A DNA stretch of 64,000 nt, from contig CP136890.1 in assembly GCA_034359265.1 (NCBI GenBank), positions 80,005,501-80,069,500 on the forward strand, in the 5' to 3' direction. The first letter of the stretch is position 1; each line of letters begins with the position of its first letter. Shown one piece after another: positions 1 through 12,189 of this stretch. The notes under the pieces were generated by a model. The model saw only the letters and a program-made list of their open reading frames with translations, was not told the DNA's origin and did no database searches. The stretch comes from Canna indica (lineage: Eukaryota; Streptophyta; Magnoliopsida; Zingiberales; Cannaceae). The position numbers and the translations under genes were made by a program.

Positions 1-1
1 T

Positions 2-2278
2 GATGGATATTCAGGTTTTTACCAAATTCCAATTTCACCGGAAGATCAAGAGAAAACCACTTTTACATGCCCTTTTGGCACTTTTGCATACCGAAGGATG
101 TCATTCGGCCTTTGCAACGCTCCAGCCACATTCCAAAGATGTATGGTCAGTATATTTTCAGAATATGTGAAAAATATCATAGAAATATTTATGGATTTTT
201 TCACTGTCTATGGTAATTCTTTTGATGAATGTTTGAAAAATCTAACAATGGTGCTCAAGAGGTGTTTAGAAACAAATTTGGTTTTAAATTATGAGAAGTG
301 TCATTTGATGGTTGGTCAAGGCTTAATCTTAGGACATGTTGTATCTTCCAAAGGGATTGAGGTAGATAAAGCAAAAACTGATGTTATTAAATCTCTACCT
401 TACCTCGTGAGTGTGCGGGAAGTACGATCTTTTTTGGGACATGCAGGTTTCTACCGGCGTTTTATAAAGGATTTTTCCAAGATCACTCAACCCCTATGTC
501 GGCTGCTGCAAAAGGAGATGGCATTCATGTTTGATGACATGTGCAAACAAGCATTTGACTCCTTGAAGGAGAAATTGGTTTCGGCACTCATCATTCAACC
601 ACCAAACTGGAATTTCCCTTTTGAGATCATGTGTGATGCAAGTAACCATGCTATAGGGGCTGTTCTTGGACAGAGAATTAAAAAGAATCCACATGTTATA
701 TATTATGCCTCAAGGATGCTTGATGATGCCCAATGCAACTATTCGACAACAGAAAAAGAACTCTTAGCTATTATTTTTGCTTTAGAGAAATTTCGTTCTT
801 ATTTGCTTGGGACTAAAGTTATTGTCTATTCTGATCATGCAGCTCTAAAATATTTGCTCAAGAAGAAGGAAGCAAAACCAAGGCTGATACGTTGGATACT
901 TTTAATGCAGGAATTTGATTTAGAAATTCGAGACAAAAAGGGAATAGAAAACTTAGTTGATGATCATCTCAGTCGACTACTCGTAGACGGAGAATCTCTA
1001 CCTTTAAAAGATGACTTCCCGGATGAACATCTTTTCTCTATTCAGGAAATAAATTCCTGGTATGTTGATATTGTCAATTATTTGGTTGCAGGTTCATTCC
1101 CTAACGAGTCAACCAGAGCTGAAAAGGATAAAATCAAAAGAGATGCTAGGTACTATGTCTGGGATGATCCATACTTGTGGAAGCATTGCTCAGATCAGAT
1201 TATTAGAAGATGTGTTTCCGAAATAGAGGGTCCTTCTATTCTGCAATTCTGTCACTCATATGCATGTGGAGGTCATTTCGGACCTAAGAGAACAGCCCGT
1301 AAGGTATTAGAAAGTGGTTTGTTTTGGCCCTCTTTATTCCGCGATTCATATTAGTTTTCCAAGTCTTGTGAAAACTGTCAATGAACTGGAAATTTGGGAC
1401 ATAGAGATCAAATGCCACTTTCGTTGATCCTAGTTTGTGAAATATTTGATGTGTGGGGAATCGATTTCATGAGACCATTCCCCTCTTCATTTGGTTATAT
1501 TTACATCATTTTAGCTGTGGACTATGTCTCAAAATGGGTAGAAGCTAAAGCTACTCAGAATGACAACACTAAGGTTGTGGTAGATTTTGTCAAATCTAAG
1601 ATTTTTATCAGGTTCGGAATGCCAAGGGCTATAATAAGCGACCGAGGTACTCATTTCTGCAACAAAGTGGTAGAGGCTCTCTTGAAAAGATACAATGTTA
1701 CTCATCGCACCTCTACAGCTTATCACCCTCAAACTAATGGTCAAGCCGAGGTGTCAAACAGGGAGATCAAGTCCATACTTGAGAAAACAGTCAATCCCAA
1801 TAGAAAAGATTGGGGCTTGCGATTGGATGACGCGCTATGGGCCTACCGGACAACATACAAAACTCCCATAGGGATGTCCCCTTTTCGACTAGTGTTTGGA
1901 AAACCATGTCACTTACCTGTTGAATTAGAGCACAAAGCATATTGGGCTGTTAAAAACTGCAACATGAAGATGGATGAGGTAGGAGAACACAGAAAATTAC
2001 AACTTCAAGAGCTGGAAGAAATTCATAATGACGCTTATGATAGCTCAAGGATTTACAAAGAAAAAAACAAAGCTTTCCATGATCAAAAGATTTTCAGGAA
2101 GCAATTTTTAATTGGACAAAAAGTCTTGCTTTATCATTCTCATTTAAAGTTATTTCCTGGTAAGCTGAGATCGAGATGGGTAGGTCCTTTTATTGTCACT
2201 AACATATTTTCCCATGGTGCAGTAGAAATTAAGAGCTTGGACACCAACAAGATTCTCAAAGTTAATGGATATCGCTAG
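2..2278 (+). pseudogene. Athila-like pol: RT (partial), RNase H, integrase
   Basis: One reading frame covers the RT palm from the DGYSGFYQI motif, RNase H with its [11 protein letters not shown] motif, the HHCC integrase zinc domain and the integrase core (GIDFM, DRGTHF, and E in [12 protein letters not shown]). The frame is broken twice in the zinc-finger linker, by TAG at 1352 and TGA at 1382. The RT catalytic loop reads FMDFF where Athila-type elements normally have FMDDF, so a metal-binding aspartate is lost. The C-terminus resembles Athila integrases ([13 protein letters not shown]). It is a retroelement polyprotein remnant that once copied and integrated the element. Identity is secure; activity is excluded by the lesions. 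Confidence 0.93.
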
Positions 2279-2343
2279 AAACCTTTCTATGATGGATTCC
2301 AAGTGCAGAATGTCGAAGAGATTCACTTGGAAGATCCAACTGG

Positions 2344-2525
2344 AAACTCATAAAAACTACAGCAGAGTCTGGCCCAAGACAGAAAATAGGGCGTTTCTAG
2401 GAGGCAACCCAGGCATTAGACGTGCTCGCGCCTTAAACTCATAACAACTGCAGTAGAGTCTGACCCGAGACAAAAAATAGGGCGCTTCTGGGAGGCAACC
2501 CAGGCATTAGGCGTGCCCGCACCTA
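2344..2525 (+). repeat. Two 91-bp tandem copies downstream of pol
   Basis: Two consecutive copies (2344-2434 and 2435-2525) share the AAACTCATA start, a GCAGAGTCTG/GTAGAGTCTG segment, AAAATAGGGCG and GGAGGCAACCCAGGCATTA. They lie in the noncoding spacer between pol and the env-like ORF. They look like a local duplication. No coding role is apparent. Confidence 0.85.
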
Positions 2526-3070
2526 CCCCTCATTTTATTTAATTCATCCTCTAATTCGAATTTTTACTTGAAATTGCAGGTAGACGAAGTTTAACGCTCA
2601 TGGTGGAATTCAAAAAAAGAAGAAGCAGCAGGTTAAGGGGTTAACGGGCGTGTACCCATGTCCAAAGCAAATGACAATCGGGCACGGCCTAATTCCCGCC
2701 CCCCGCCCCTCACCCGACATCACTCGACACCGCCTCCTTGCTCTCTTCACCTGCTCAACCAGTCCATTCACCTAGTCACTGCTGCCCGCTGCCCTCTTCA
2801 CCGCTCACACCTCCCAGCCACCGTCTCTCTTTGCCGACGACAGCACCAGGCCGACGCCCTCTGCACCTCAGCTGACGCCGCCTCCCTGCTCTCTTCACCA
2901 CCTCAACCAGGCTGCCGCCTCCTTACCAGCGGCTGCTCTCAGCCGCTGCCCTCACCTCCTCACCAGGCCGACGCCGTCTGCACCTTAGCCGACGCCTTCT
3001 TAGTCGCTGCCCTCTTCACCAGGCTTTACCAAACAGCTCGCTGCTGCCTTCACAGAGCTTCCCAACAACA
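2526..3070 (+). other. Spacer between pol and env-like ORF
   Basis: This stretch is rich in pyrimidine and CCG, with imperfect repeats of CAGGCCGACGCC-like words between about 2840 and 3000. A 138-codon open frame crosses it, but its composition is simple sequence (Pro, Ser, His, Leu) with no domain. I read it as leader sequence for the env-like ORF rather than a gene. Confidence 0.5.
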
Positions 3071-4574
3071 ATGAGAACCCGCAGTCAAGCACGATAACCA
3101 CTGGGACAGGAACCCAAAGCCAAACACCCTCGTCCATCCCGTGGCCGATAAAATTTGCCTGTCCAACCAGCTCCAGAAATTGTGTGAGAACCCTGGAGCT
3201 CGTCATCATCCACCGAGGTGACTCGACCCACCCCAGGGACAGAGACAGTGGAGGGAGCTACAGTTAACCCTCCTCAACAACAACAAGAAGTCGTTGCAAA
3301 CAACACATCCGAGGAAGCAGAAGCTGAACCAACTGAAGTTATTCCACCTCAAACCAAAGAAGCTGATAAGGAAGCCCCCCAACATGAAACTGAGACACAA
3401 CCAGACAATGAGCCTCAACATGAAAAGGGGACAGAAATGGCTCAATACCGCCGACAACGATCAAGGATCAAGAAAGGGAAACAAATTCTCCCACCGCTAG
3501 AAATCATGAAGGCAGGAATCTGGAATTTGATGACCCATCCGAAAGAAGAAGGTATGAAGAAATTTGCAAACACCCGACAGTGCAATGCAAGTATCCTGAC
3601 ATCTCCACTATGGAAACCCTGCAAATTAAAGAAGATGTGCTTGGCTTGATTGATAATATAGGTTGGAGTTCATATTATGAAATAAACTGTCCCACATTTG
3701 TTGAACTAATTAGAGAATTTTATGCCACGTTTTGCTTTGAAAAACCTGCTGATCTAACTGTCTCCACACTTGCACTAATAAAATTTAGGCTCATGAGAAA
3801 GAAATTTGAACTTTCTATCACTGAGTTCAATGTTGCATTGGGTTTCATTAGGGAAGAGGATGTAACATCAAAAGAATATCTTAGCAGTCTTTGTGATTTC
3901 ACTGATTATTTTAGACCACATGATGTATATCGATTCTTGACTGGAGATCCTGATGCATCCTATGATCCTAGTAAATATAAGGATTCTTTCATACATGATC
4001 CTGCAATCAAATACATTCATCGTTTTCTTGCATATTCATTCTCAGGTAGAAAATACTCAGTAGGTATTGTATCAAAGTCTAAACTTTACTTTTTGTGGTG
4101 CATGATTCATGAAAAGAAAGCAAATCTTGGCTTTTGGTTTGCTACGCAATTGGCCACTGTCAATGCATTTAGACGCTCACTTATTCTAGGACCATATATC
4201 ACTCACTTGGCTTTGCGTGAAGGTTTACTTAATCTCTTGATGAACATGATTTGCAACTAGCATGTAACATGGCCCCATTAGACCTTAAATGTTTGGATGG
4301 AATGGGTTTGCTTTGTAGAGAGAAAGGTAGTGTTTGTTTTTCCCCTCCAGGTCCTCTCACGCCGCACAACCAAAGAGCCTTCTGCAGTAATGTAACAAAC
4401 ACACCTGCAGATGCACCACCCTCCTCTTCCCAGCAATCAAATTTGGAGAAACAAATAGTATGCTTGGAGAAAGCCGTGACCCAGCTTACTGAACGAGTTG
4501 CCAAGATTGAAGAAAATCTGATGAGTTTCTTCCACTTCATGGGTTTTGACCCACAAGCACCACCAAGGCAGTAG
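3071..4574 (+). pseudogene. Athila env-like ORF (plant retrotransposon ORF of unknown function)
   Basis: An ATG at 3071 begins MRTRSQAR, a typical start for this class of ORF, but is followed at once by a stop. A Gln/Glu-rich stretch (3218-3480) then leads, after a frameshift near 3510, into a 226-codon segment from about 3580. That segment holds the domain found in Athila second ORFs (GLIDNIGW, LIREFYATF, FRPHDVYRFL). The end (4440-4574) is a short coiled-coil-like region (LEKAVTQLTERVAKIEENL) in another frame. The function of the family is unresolved. Calling it env-like is convention based on position, since no clear transmembrane anchor is visible. Confidence 0.8.
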
Positions 4575-5702
4575 ATGATTCCACCCCTCCTCCATTGTTC
4601 AGGGAAGTTATCGTTATCTCAATTGTGTCCTTATTTTGCTTTAATACTACTTTGAATCACATTAGGGACAATGTGAACTTTAAGTGTAGGGAGGGGTTTA
4701 TTTTGCTTTTGCATGACACCTTTATTTTGCTCAAACATCACTATTTTATAGATAGCTGAAATTTTTCTGCACATGAACTTATTTTGATTAAAAGGTCACT
4801 GTTTTGCACACTTTTGATAGGTTTTTGAATCTTGTCCTGGAACTCAATGTTTCTTTTAACTCATACATTTCAATCGTTATCTTGAAGAATTCATTTACAT
4901 CCTTGAACATCCCAAATCATTGTGTTAGATGCCTTGAACTAAATTACAATGGAGAGCTAACATGAATAATGTATTTCTCATCCCCCCACATGATATATGC
5001 TTGTCTATTGATGAACTCTCAGAATTTCAAGATGCAATAGATTTTTCATGCCAGCTTAGTTTTTTTTTTTTCTCTTGCACAGTAGGAACTGTACCGTGCT
5101 ATGCCTCAAGTCTGAAAAAAAGGGGAGAAAAAGAAAAAGAAAGAAAGAAAGAAAGAAAGAGTATCACTACTCCGCTGATCACAAAGCTAGTAGCCACCTA
5201 GAATTGTGATCAACCGAGTAACCGGGTGCATGCATCACCAATGTGTGTCATCGCGTCAAAAGGTTGCATGACATTCTAGTCAAGGAACTTAGATTTGGGG
5301 CCAACCGAGTAATCGGGTGCATGCATCACCAATGTATGTCCTCGCGTCAAAAGGTTGAGCAACGATCTAGGAAAATAAAAGGGTGCTCAGTCAATAAGTT
5401 AAGTCTCATAGTTATTTCAACTTGTGGCATTACTTGGTAGATGTTCTTCTATGAAATGATTATTTTTGAAACTTGCATGTGTGCTAAAAAAAAACTCTTC
5501 ATCCTTTGCATCTTGTACTCTGAGTTTGCATCTAAGTAATCATAAATCTGTGTGGATGGATGGATTTCATTATGAAAGGCTTGCTTGACATTGTCTTTTG
5601 TTTGAGTCGTTAAAACTTTATGATGCGGGCTGCGATAGGGTGTGATGAATTTTAAAGAAAATGATTGTTCGGTTTGAGTTATGCTTGAGGGCAAGCATGG
5701 TT
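4575..5702 (+). other. Noncoding 3' internal region of the Athila element
   Basis: No gene is visible. It holds an internal polypurine-tract-like run near 4682-4697 (GTGTAGGGAGGGG) just after an ACATTAGGGACAATGT segment, a GAAA microsatellite at about 5126-5161, and a 91-bp duplication listed separately. Confidence 0.7.
5211..5357 (+). repeat. 91-bp-spaced duplication with GGGTGCATGCATCACC core
   Basis: Copies start at 5211 and 5302. Both read CAACCGAGTAA, GGGTGCATGCATCACCAATG and CGCGTCAAAAGGTTG with few differences. They lie in the noncoding region before the 3' LTR. The GCATGC palindrome sits inside each copy. Confidence 0.85.
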
Positions 5703-5718
5703 TAAGTGTGGGGAGATT
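5703..5718 (+). promoter_or_regulatory. Polypurine tract (plus-strand primer) of the Athila element
   Basis: TAAGTGTGGGGAGATT directly precedes the LTR TG at 5719. Position and composition fit the RNase H-resistant primer for plus-strand DNA synthesis. Confidence 0.8.
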
Positions 5719-6867
5719 TGATGACATGTTTATTTTCCATCTTTTGATGCTTATTTTCATGCTAAATTCGAATTAAATGCTTCCTAAATTATGTTTATTA
5801 TTTTGTTTAACTTTTAGACAACAAATGATGGAAAGAATTCGAAAAGAAGCCTCCCTACATATTTTTGGAAGCTGAAAGTTGGAATGCAATCTGTATCTGG
5901 TCGCATTGCCTTGGACGTGCCCACGCCTTAGCGAGAATACATGTGACAGAATCAGAATTTGCCATGTTTGAGGCTGAAATCTTGGCTCCATGTTTCCACC
6001 CGAATTTTAACAATCCATTTGTGTCAAAAATATTAAACCATGATATTTGGTTGTTAGTTTAATACCATGTAAGGTTAATTTGATTTTTATTTACTATTCT
6101 AGTTAGGTTTGGAATTCTCTTATAAGAGGAGAATAATTGTAATGAACGAGGGCTGACATTTTTCTTAGCTTTAGCCTCCTTTTGTGTTTTGTTCTTAAAG
6201 TTTTCAGCAGTAGTTTATTTTGAGAATGAAATTGTGTGAGTTTGCAATGTGTGATTGATCCACTTCTTTCTAGCTAAAGGGTAATTCGACGTTTCGGTTC
6301 TACGGATTGTGAGATTTTTGTATGCTTAAAGTCTTTATTTTCTAGTATTTCATGTATTTCCCGCGGAATCTATCATATTGTTTCTTTTTAATTATCGGTC
6401 TGTTACCAAATTATTAGAATGATAGCTAGTCTACCGGTATTGGTTGTTCCATGCCGGATCTAGAGACAAATTAGTCGAGATTGCTGTTCAACCCGAACTA
6501 ATGGAATACTTGAATTAATATGACTTGTGAGATTGCTGTTCAATTCACAAAAGTCTATTAAATTGCTAAAAATAAAGAACTCATCCTTAGCGTCTATGCT
6601 CAATCCTACGATCCGAAATCGAGAACATACCTTTAGCTAGACTTTTCTCTAATTGATTTTTCCTTAATTTTAATCACTATTTTTAATTACTGTTTTTATT
6701 TCAGTTCGCATCTTATCAAAAACCCTCGCTTTTTAATTTCCCCTTTTTTAATTTCTGGTTTCGAAAGAATTTGAAACTAACCAATCTCTGTGAATTCGAC
6801 CCTACTTGTCACGACTACAAAATCTCAAGAAGTAGGTATTTATTTTTGGTGGATTCGACACTCATCA
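5719..6867 (+). repeat. 3' LTR of the Athila element, about 1.15 kb
   Basis: The LTR starts TGATG after the polypurine tract and ends CATCA at 6867, giving a matching terminal inverted repeat. It contains two copies of a GAGATTGCTGTTCAA motif near 6475 and 6530. The partner LTR is outside the window, so the boundary rests on TG/CA and the polypurine tract alone. Confidence 0.8.
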
Positions 6868-8084
6868 CAGATACAATATGGTTTTTCATTATTACTTACC
6901 ATCTCTATGTATTTGCAGTTTGTTATCTCTCTTCGTGTAGTAATAACTTTTGTTTAGGCTTAACTCATGTTATCCCGTATTTTTATTTTGTTGTAAGAGA
7001 TGCCATATACTTCTATGTCATAATTTCTAGATTCTGCTCTCGAATCTTTTAGTTTCCAGGTTTAATTCTGCTGTATTTTAAGTTGAACAAGATCAAATAA
7101 ATGGTGCATATATGTTACATAGGAGAATTTGTCTTTGAGATATAAATTAGTTGCTTATATTTAACTTAGTGCCTAGTCATCCATCTCCTTTAAAATAGTC
7201 TTAATATCAGCCTAATCTTTTTATCTTGATCTCAATATCTTTGGCACTAGGGATTTGTTGAATTAACATGAGGTAACTTTCAGGTAGCTCTTGTAGACAA
7301 GCAAGCAGCTTTAGAGAGATTAACTTGGGAAGCACAAATGTCAAAACAGAAAATTGAGGAACTTGAGAAGTAGATAGTCTCCATGGATTATGGGGATGCT
7401 GCACTGGTATAAGAAAGTTTATGCTCAAATGATTTAGTTGTGCACACTGATGAAAGTTTAATTTTGTATGATTTGGACCCTCTTCCAGTCACAGTAAGTA
7501 AGTGTGTCATTCATTCTCTTGTTATTTTTAATTGATGGCTCTTTCTCTAATTTTTCTTCTTATTATTCTGTCAATCCCAACAATTGGGTCTTGGATGTTA
7601 CCTTTTCAAGCAATTAGAACATGACATGTGCATGTAATTTCATGTTCTTAAATACAAAAAATTGAATCAATTATCATCAAAGCAGTGCCATTTTGGTATT
7701 CTCACTACAGTGAAGGCAGAACTAGATGCTTATTTCTCCATCATTATCAAGAATATGTGTATCTTTTTTATGTTTGGTATATATATACACATTTGAGTGG
7801 ATATTAGTAGCCATTCTTGTTCACACAGAATGACATGGATGATTTTGAGATTGAGAAAAATGGAAGAGGCAAGGTCAACCTACCTTGTAGCTGTTGCTGT
7901 GGCACAAGACAATCCAACAAAGGAATTACTAGTTGAGTGTTGAATATAATTTGGATGATGGAATTGATGAATTGTAGTTTGTATTTGTATTTTGTAAACA
8001 ATAATTTTCAATTGTAAATAGTAATTTTTAATTGTAAATAGTATTTTTCAATTTTTCATCACTTTTATTTCAAACTATATACTT
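6868..8084. other. Unassigned exon-like block
   Basis: No complete gene is present. A short segment near 7281-7500 (+) reads as a coiled-coil-like peptide (QAALERLTWEAQMSKQKI) with stops, preceded by a TTTCAG that could be a splice acceptor and followed by CACAGTAAGT, which resembles a donor. A second segment near 7830-7950 reads DDFEIEKNGRGK. I do not recognise the parent gene. It lies just inside a hAT-type terminus, so it could be hAT coding sequence or a captured host fragment. Confidence 0.35.
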
Positions 8085-8300
8085 CAATATTTGAGTCGGT
8101 TATTCGTTTACTGACCGATTAATCGGTAGTAAATGGATAATCGTTTCTATTTGAATCGAAAAATTTGGTTTCGATTATCCGCGGATAACCGAAACTGAGC
8201 CGGTTTCGGTTTCAGATATAGGTTTTTGAAATCGATCAATTTTGGTTTCGGTTTCGGTTAACCCCCAAAAGTGCGGTTAACCAAACCGTTGCCATCCCTA
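8085..8300. mobile_element. hAT-type transposon terminus (right end)
   Basis: The segment is packed with GGTTTCGGTT/AACCGAAAC words and ends CCGTTGCCATCCCTA at 8300. Read from the other strand this is TAGGGATGGCAACGG, a common plant hAT terminal inverted repeat. The opposite terminus is not visible, so the 8-bp target duplication cannot be tested. The sequence resumes at 8301 with the 3' region of copia A, suggesting a hAT insertion into that element. Confidence 0.6.
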
Positions 8301-8692
8301 TCAATGTGCATATCTTGCTTGTAACTCCCTCTATCTATATGCATCATAAAACAAATGTGACCTTACTTTTTCTCTCCCTTTTGACATTAATCAAAAAGGG
8401 CAAGAGCTACGGTACAATTTATGAGTTCCATCATTAAAACCAAGAAAGTCATAAAACCGAGTATCATCTACCACTATAGTCCTTCCTATTAATGTAAGCC
8501 TATAGAAGGCAAACATTGATAAGTCACAAAGCCCCATTACATAAGTGTGATGATACCATGTGAAATACAATTTTTTAAAAAATATGTATGTTTTGAATAT
8601 TTTTAACCACTAGGAAAAACACATATCCCAAATTGCATTCTTAAGTTTGTAAAGCTTTTCTCACTTAAGGGTTTTGTAAATATATTTGCAAG

Positions 8693-10100
8693 TTATTTGT
8701 CGGTGGATACGAATTCCACAGATATATTTCCCTTAGCTACATTATCCCTAAAAAAATGGTGCCTTAGATCAATATGCTTAGTCCTAGAGTGTAAAACAAG
8801 ATTTTTTATTAAATTGATTGCACTTGTGTTATCATAATATATAGGTATACAAGAATATTTAAGTCCATAATCTAAAACGGTTTGCTTCATCCAAAGGACT
8901 TATTCACAACAACTAGCTGCAACGATGTATTCCGCTTCGGTAATTGAAAGTGCAACCGATTTCTGTTTCTTTGAAAACCAAGAGACAAGACTCACCCCTA
9001 GGAATTGACAACACCCACTAGTGCTTTTTCGATCTACTTTACACCCGGTAAAATCCACATCTGAAAAACTGATTAAGTCGAAAGATGCATTACATGGATA
9101 CTATAATCCTAAGTCAGCCGTGCCCTTAAAATATCTCAATATGCATTTGACTGCACTTAAGTGAGACATTCTAGGACAAGATTGAAACCTAGCACATGCA
9201 CAAACGCTAAACATGATATCGGGTCTACTTGTAGTTAAATAGAGAAGACTGTCAATCATACCTCAATATCGTTTTTCGTCTACTTTGACACCATCTTCAT
9301 CTTTGTCAAGCTTGATGGATGTGCTCATTGATGTAGGAGCTATCTTGGCTTCATTCATCGTAAACCTTTTGGTGAGCTCCTTTGTGTACTTGGCTTGATT
9401 TATGAAGATTCATTTGTTAGTTTGCTTGATTTGGAGACCAAGCATGAAGGAAAGTTCTCCCATCATACTCATCTCAAACTCTTCTTGCATACACTTTGCA
9501 AACCACTCACAAAGCAATTCATTAGTAGCACCAAATATTATATCATCAACATAAATTTGCACAAGTAAAATATCATTTTCATTATGTTTTATAAAAGGGG
9601 AGACATCAGCTTTTCCAATGTTAAAGCCTTGATCAATCAAAAACGTGGAAAACCTTTCATACCAAGCCCTAGGGGCTTGTTTTAAGCCATATAAAGCCTT
9701 TTTAAGTTTAAAAACATGATTTGAAAACTCAAAACTTTCAAATCCGGGGGGGTTGTTCAACATAGACTTCTTCATCGATAAAACTATTTAAAAATGCACT
9801 TTTAACATCCATTTGAAAAAGTTTAAAGTCTTTAAAACTAGCATAAGCCAAAAGCATTCAAATTGCTTCTAATCTAGCTACCAGAGCATAAGTTTCATTA
9901 TAATCTATCCCTTATTCTTGATTGTACCGTTGGGCCACTAACCTAGCTTTGTTTCTAATAACTAAACCTCCTTCATCTAATTTGTTTCTAAACACCCATT
10001 TAGTCCCAATCACGATTTGTCCACTAGGTCTAGGTACTAAGTCCCATACTTTATTTCTAACAAATTGATTAAATTCTTCTATTGCATAGCTATTACCCAA
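8693..10100 (-). pseudogene. Copia A reverse transcriptase and RNase H remnants
   Basis: From the right come the RT N-terminus (KVWDLVPRP, GTKWVFRNKLDE), the KKALYGLKQAPRAWYERF signature and the YVDDIIFG catalytic loop. Near 8693-8890 is the RNase H end (NTSAINLIKN, SRTKHIDLRHHF). The 9310-8900 stretch between them still translates to RNase H-like pieces but is broken. Several stops and frame changes separate the blocks. The family identity is certain and the product is dead. Confidence 0.88.
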
Positions 10101-10155
10101 AATTCATCTTCTATTGCTTCCTTAATGTTTCTTGGCTCTTCTTGAGATATGAATA

Positions 10156-11988
10156 CTACATATTGACAAATATTCTTAAGTTAGAGCGTGTTACCACTCC
10201 CGTTGATGGTTCTCCAATGACTTGATCCATTGGATGATCCCTTATCAATCGATACCCTTTGGGGAGAGGTGGTAGAGCTTCTTCTTCTTCGTCTTCATCT
10301 TGAGGTAGAGTTGAGGATTGGGGTTCTTCATGTTGAGTTTCCTCATTGTCTTCATCCTCCACCTCTTTGTCATGAAATGTGAGTTTCTCAAGTTCCTCAC
10401 CTACATTCACAATCTTAACCTTTCTAGAAGAATCATTAGTTTCATCAAATGTAACATGCATAGATTCTTCAACTATCATAGTCCTACGATTATATACTCT
10501 ATATGCCTTAGAATTATTGGAGTAACCTAGGAAAATACCTTCATCGGATTTAGAATCAAATTTTCCTAAATGCTCCTTAGTGTTTAAGATAAAACATTTA
10601 CATCCAAAAACATGAAAATATCCCACACTTGGGATTTTATCATTCCAAAGCTCAAAAGGTATTTTCTTAATTTTTAGGTCTTAATAAAACACGATTAAGC
10701 ACATAACAAGAGGTATTTATGGCTTCGGCCCAGAAGTACTTGGACAAATTATTTTCGCAAAGCATGATCCTAGCAATCTTTTGTAAGGTTCTATTCTTCC
10801 TCTCAACCACCTCATTTTGTTGAGGGGTCCTAGGAGAAGAAAAGGTATGCTCAATACCCAATTCATCATAAAATTCGAAAAACTTTTCATTTTTAAATTC
10901 TCCTCCATTATCATTTCTAATTTTCTAAATTGAAATTATTTTTTCATTTGTGACTCTCCTAGCAAATTGTTTGAAAAAATCAAACGTTTTATTTTTCTTA
11001 GCTAAAAAGAAAACCTATGTAAATCTCGAGAAATCATCAACTAGCACATAACAATATAATTTCCACCTAGACCAGCTACATCACATGGACCAAAAAGATT
11101 CATGTGCACAAGTTCAAGTGTTTTGGATGTGCTTACTTGATTAATGCTATGAAATGAAGACTTAACTTTCTTACCTAATTGACATGCATCACAAAGTTTG
11201 TCTTTTTCAAATTTTATCTTGGGTAATCCTTTAACTAAGTCCTTCTTAGATATTTCTTGGATGAGCCTCATGCTAGCATGTCCTAGCCTTCTATGCCACA
11301 ACCAAGAATCATTTTCCATGGCAACCAAGCATCTAACATGGGGATTAGGCAAAACATTTAAAACTAATGTGTAAACATTTTTTTGCCTATTTTCAATAAA
11401 CATAATGTCATTAGATGGTGTACTTCTAATGATGCATTTATATGCTTCAAAAATGATTACATATCCATTGTCACACAATTGAGATATGCTAATCAAGTTA
11501 TGCTTTAACCCATCAACTAGTAAGACATTTTTAATGCATGGGTAAGGGAGTATACCTATATCACCAATACCAACAATCTTACCTTTGGCATTGTCTCCAA
11601 ATGTCACATGTCCACCATCTTTGCTTGATAGGGTTGCAAAAAGATTGATATCACCCGTCATGTATTTTGAGCAACCACTATCCAATATCCATGTGCTTCA
11701 ACTTGTTTGAGGATGCTTCTCCATCTACAAAATTTTCTTGGGTCCTTAAGTGTTAGTCATCTTAGGAACCCAAGTGAATCTCGTATGTGGGTTCCTCCTT
11801 AGTGCACAATCTCTAGCCATATGACCAAATATACCGCATGAAAAACAACTTTCATTAAACTTTCTTCTATTGTGTGTGTGAGCATAGAAGTGTGATGACT
11901 TTCTAGCATGGGCAACCTTAGGCATGTCATTTTGTAAGGTTGTCATTTTTTCATTTAGCATGCAAAGTTCCTTTTTTAGACTTAGCAT
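10156..11988 (-). pseudogene. Copia A protease and integrase remnants
   Basis: A CCHC knuckle (CFSCGIFGHMARDC) sits at the 5' end of this block. It is followed by the aspartic protease start MDSGCSKYMTG, the GAG-pre-integrase module (WLWHRRLGH, CDACQLGK), the integrase core end (TPQQNEVVERKNRTL) and the integrase C-terminal part (FGCKCFILNTKEHLGKFD) running into an acidic stretch. The pieces occupy different frames with intervening stops. Confidence 0.88.
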
Positions 11989-12189
11989 ATATGCTATTTC
12001 TAAGTTTTTCTTAGCATCATCTAGGGCATGCTATTCTTCCTTAAGGGTATCTACTTCTTTCCTAATGCATTGCATGAGTAGCAACTTATCATTTCCAAGC
12101 TCTAAAAATTTGTTGTCCTTTTTAAGTTCTTTAAACTTTTTCCTAATAGCGTTACATTCATCCTGCATTTGATCAAATTCATTTTCTAG

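Larger units (their letters stand above)
1..6867 (+). mobile_element. Athila-type Ty3/gypsy LTR retrotransposon, left part outside window
   Basis: The window opens inside reverse transcriptase and continues through RNase H, integrase, a spacer, an env-like ORF, a polypurine tract and a 3' LTR ending at 6867. The pol order RT-RH-IN is that of Ty3/gypsy elements. A separate ORF between pol and the 3' LTR with a plant-specific env-like domain is the Athila layout. The 5' LTR, gag, protease and RT N-terminus lie left of the window, so the target duplication cannot be checked. In-frame stops in integrase, a lost RT catalytic residue and a frameshift in the env-like ORF show that this copy is dead. 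Confidence 0.9.

Noticed and set aside
2658..3074. 138-codon open frame in the Athila spacer
   Set aside because: Composition is low complexity with repeated CAGGCCGACGCC-like DNA words and no domain. It lies in the leader region of the env-like ORF.
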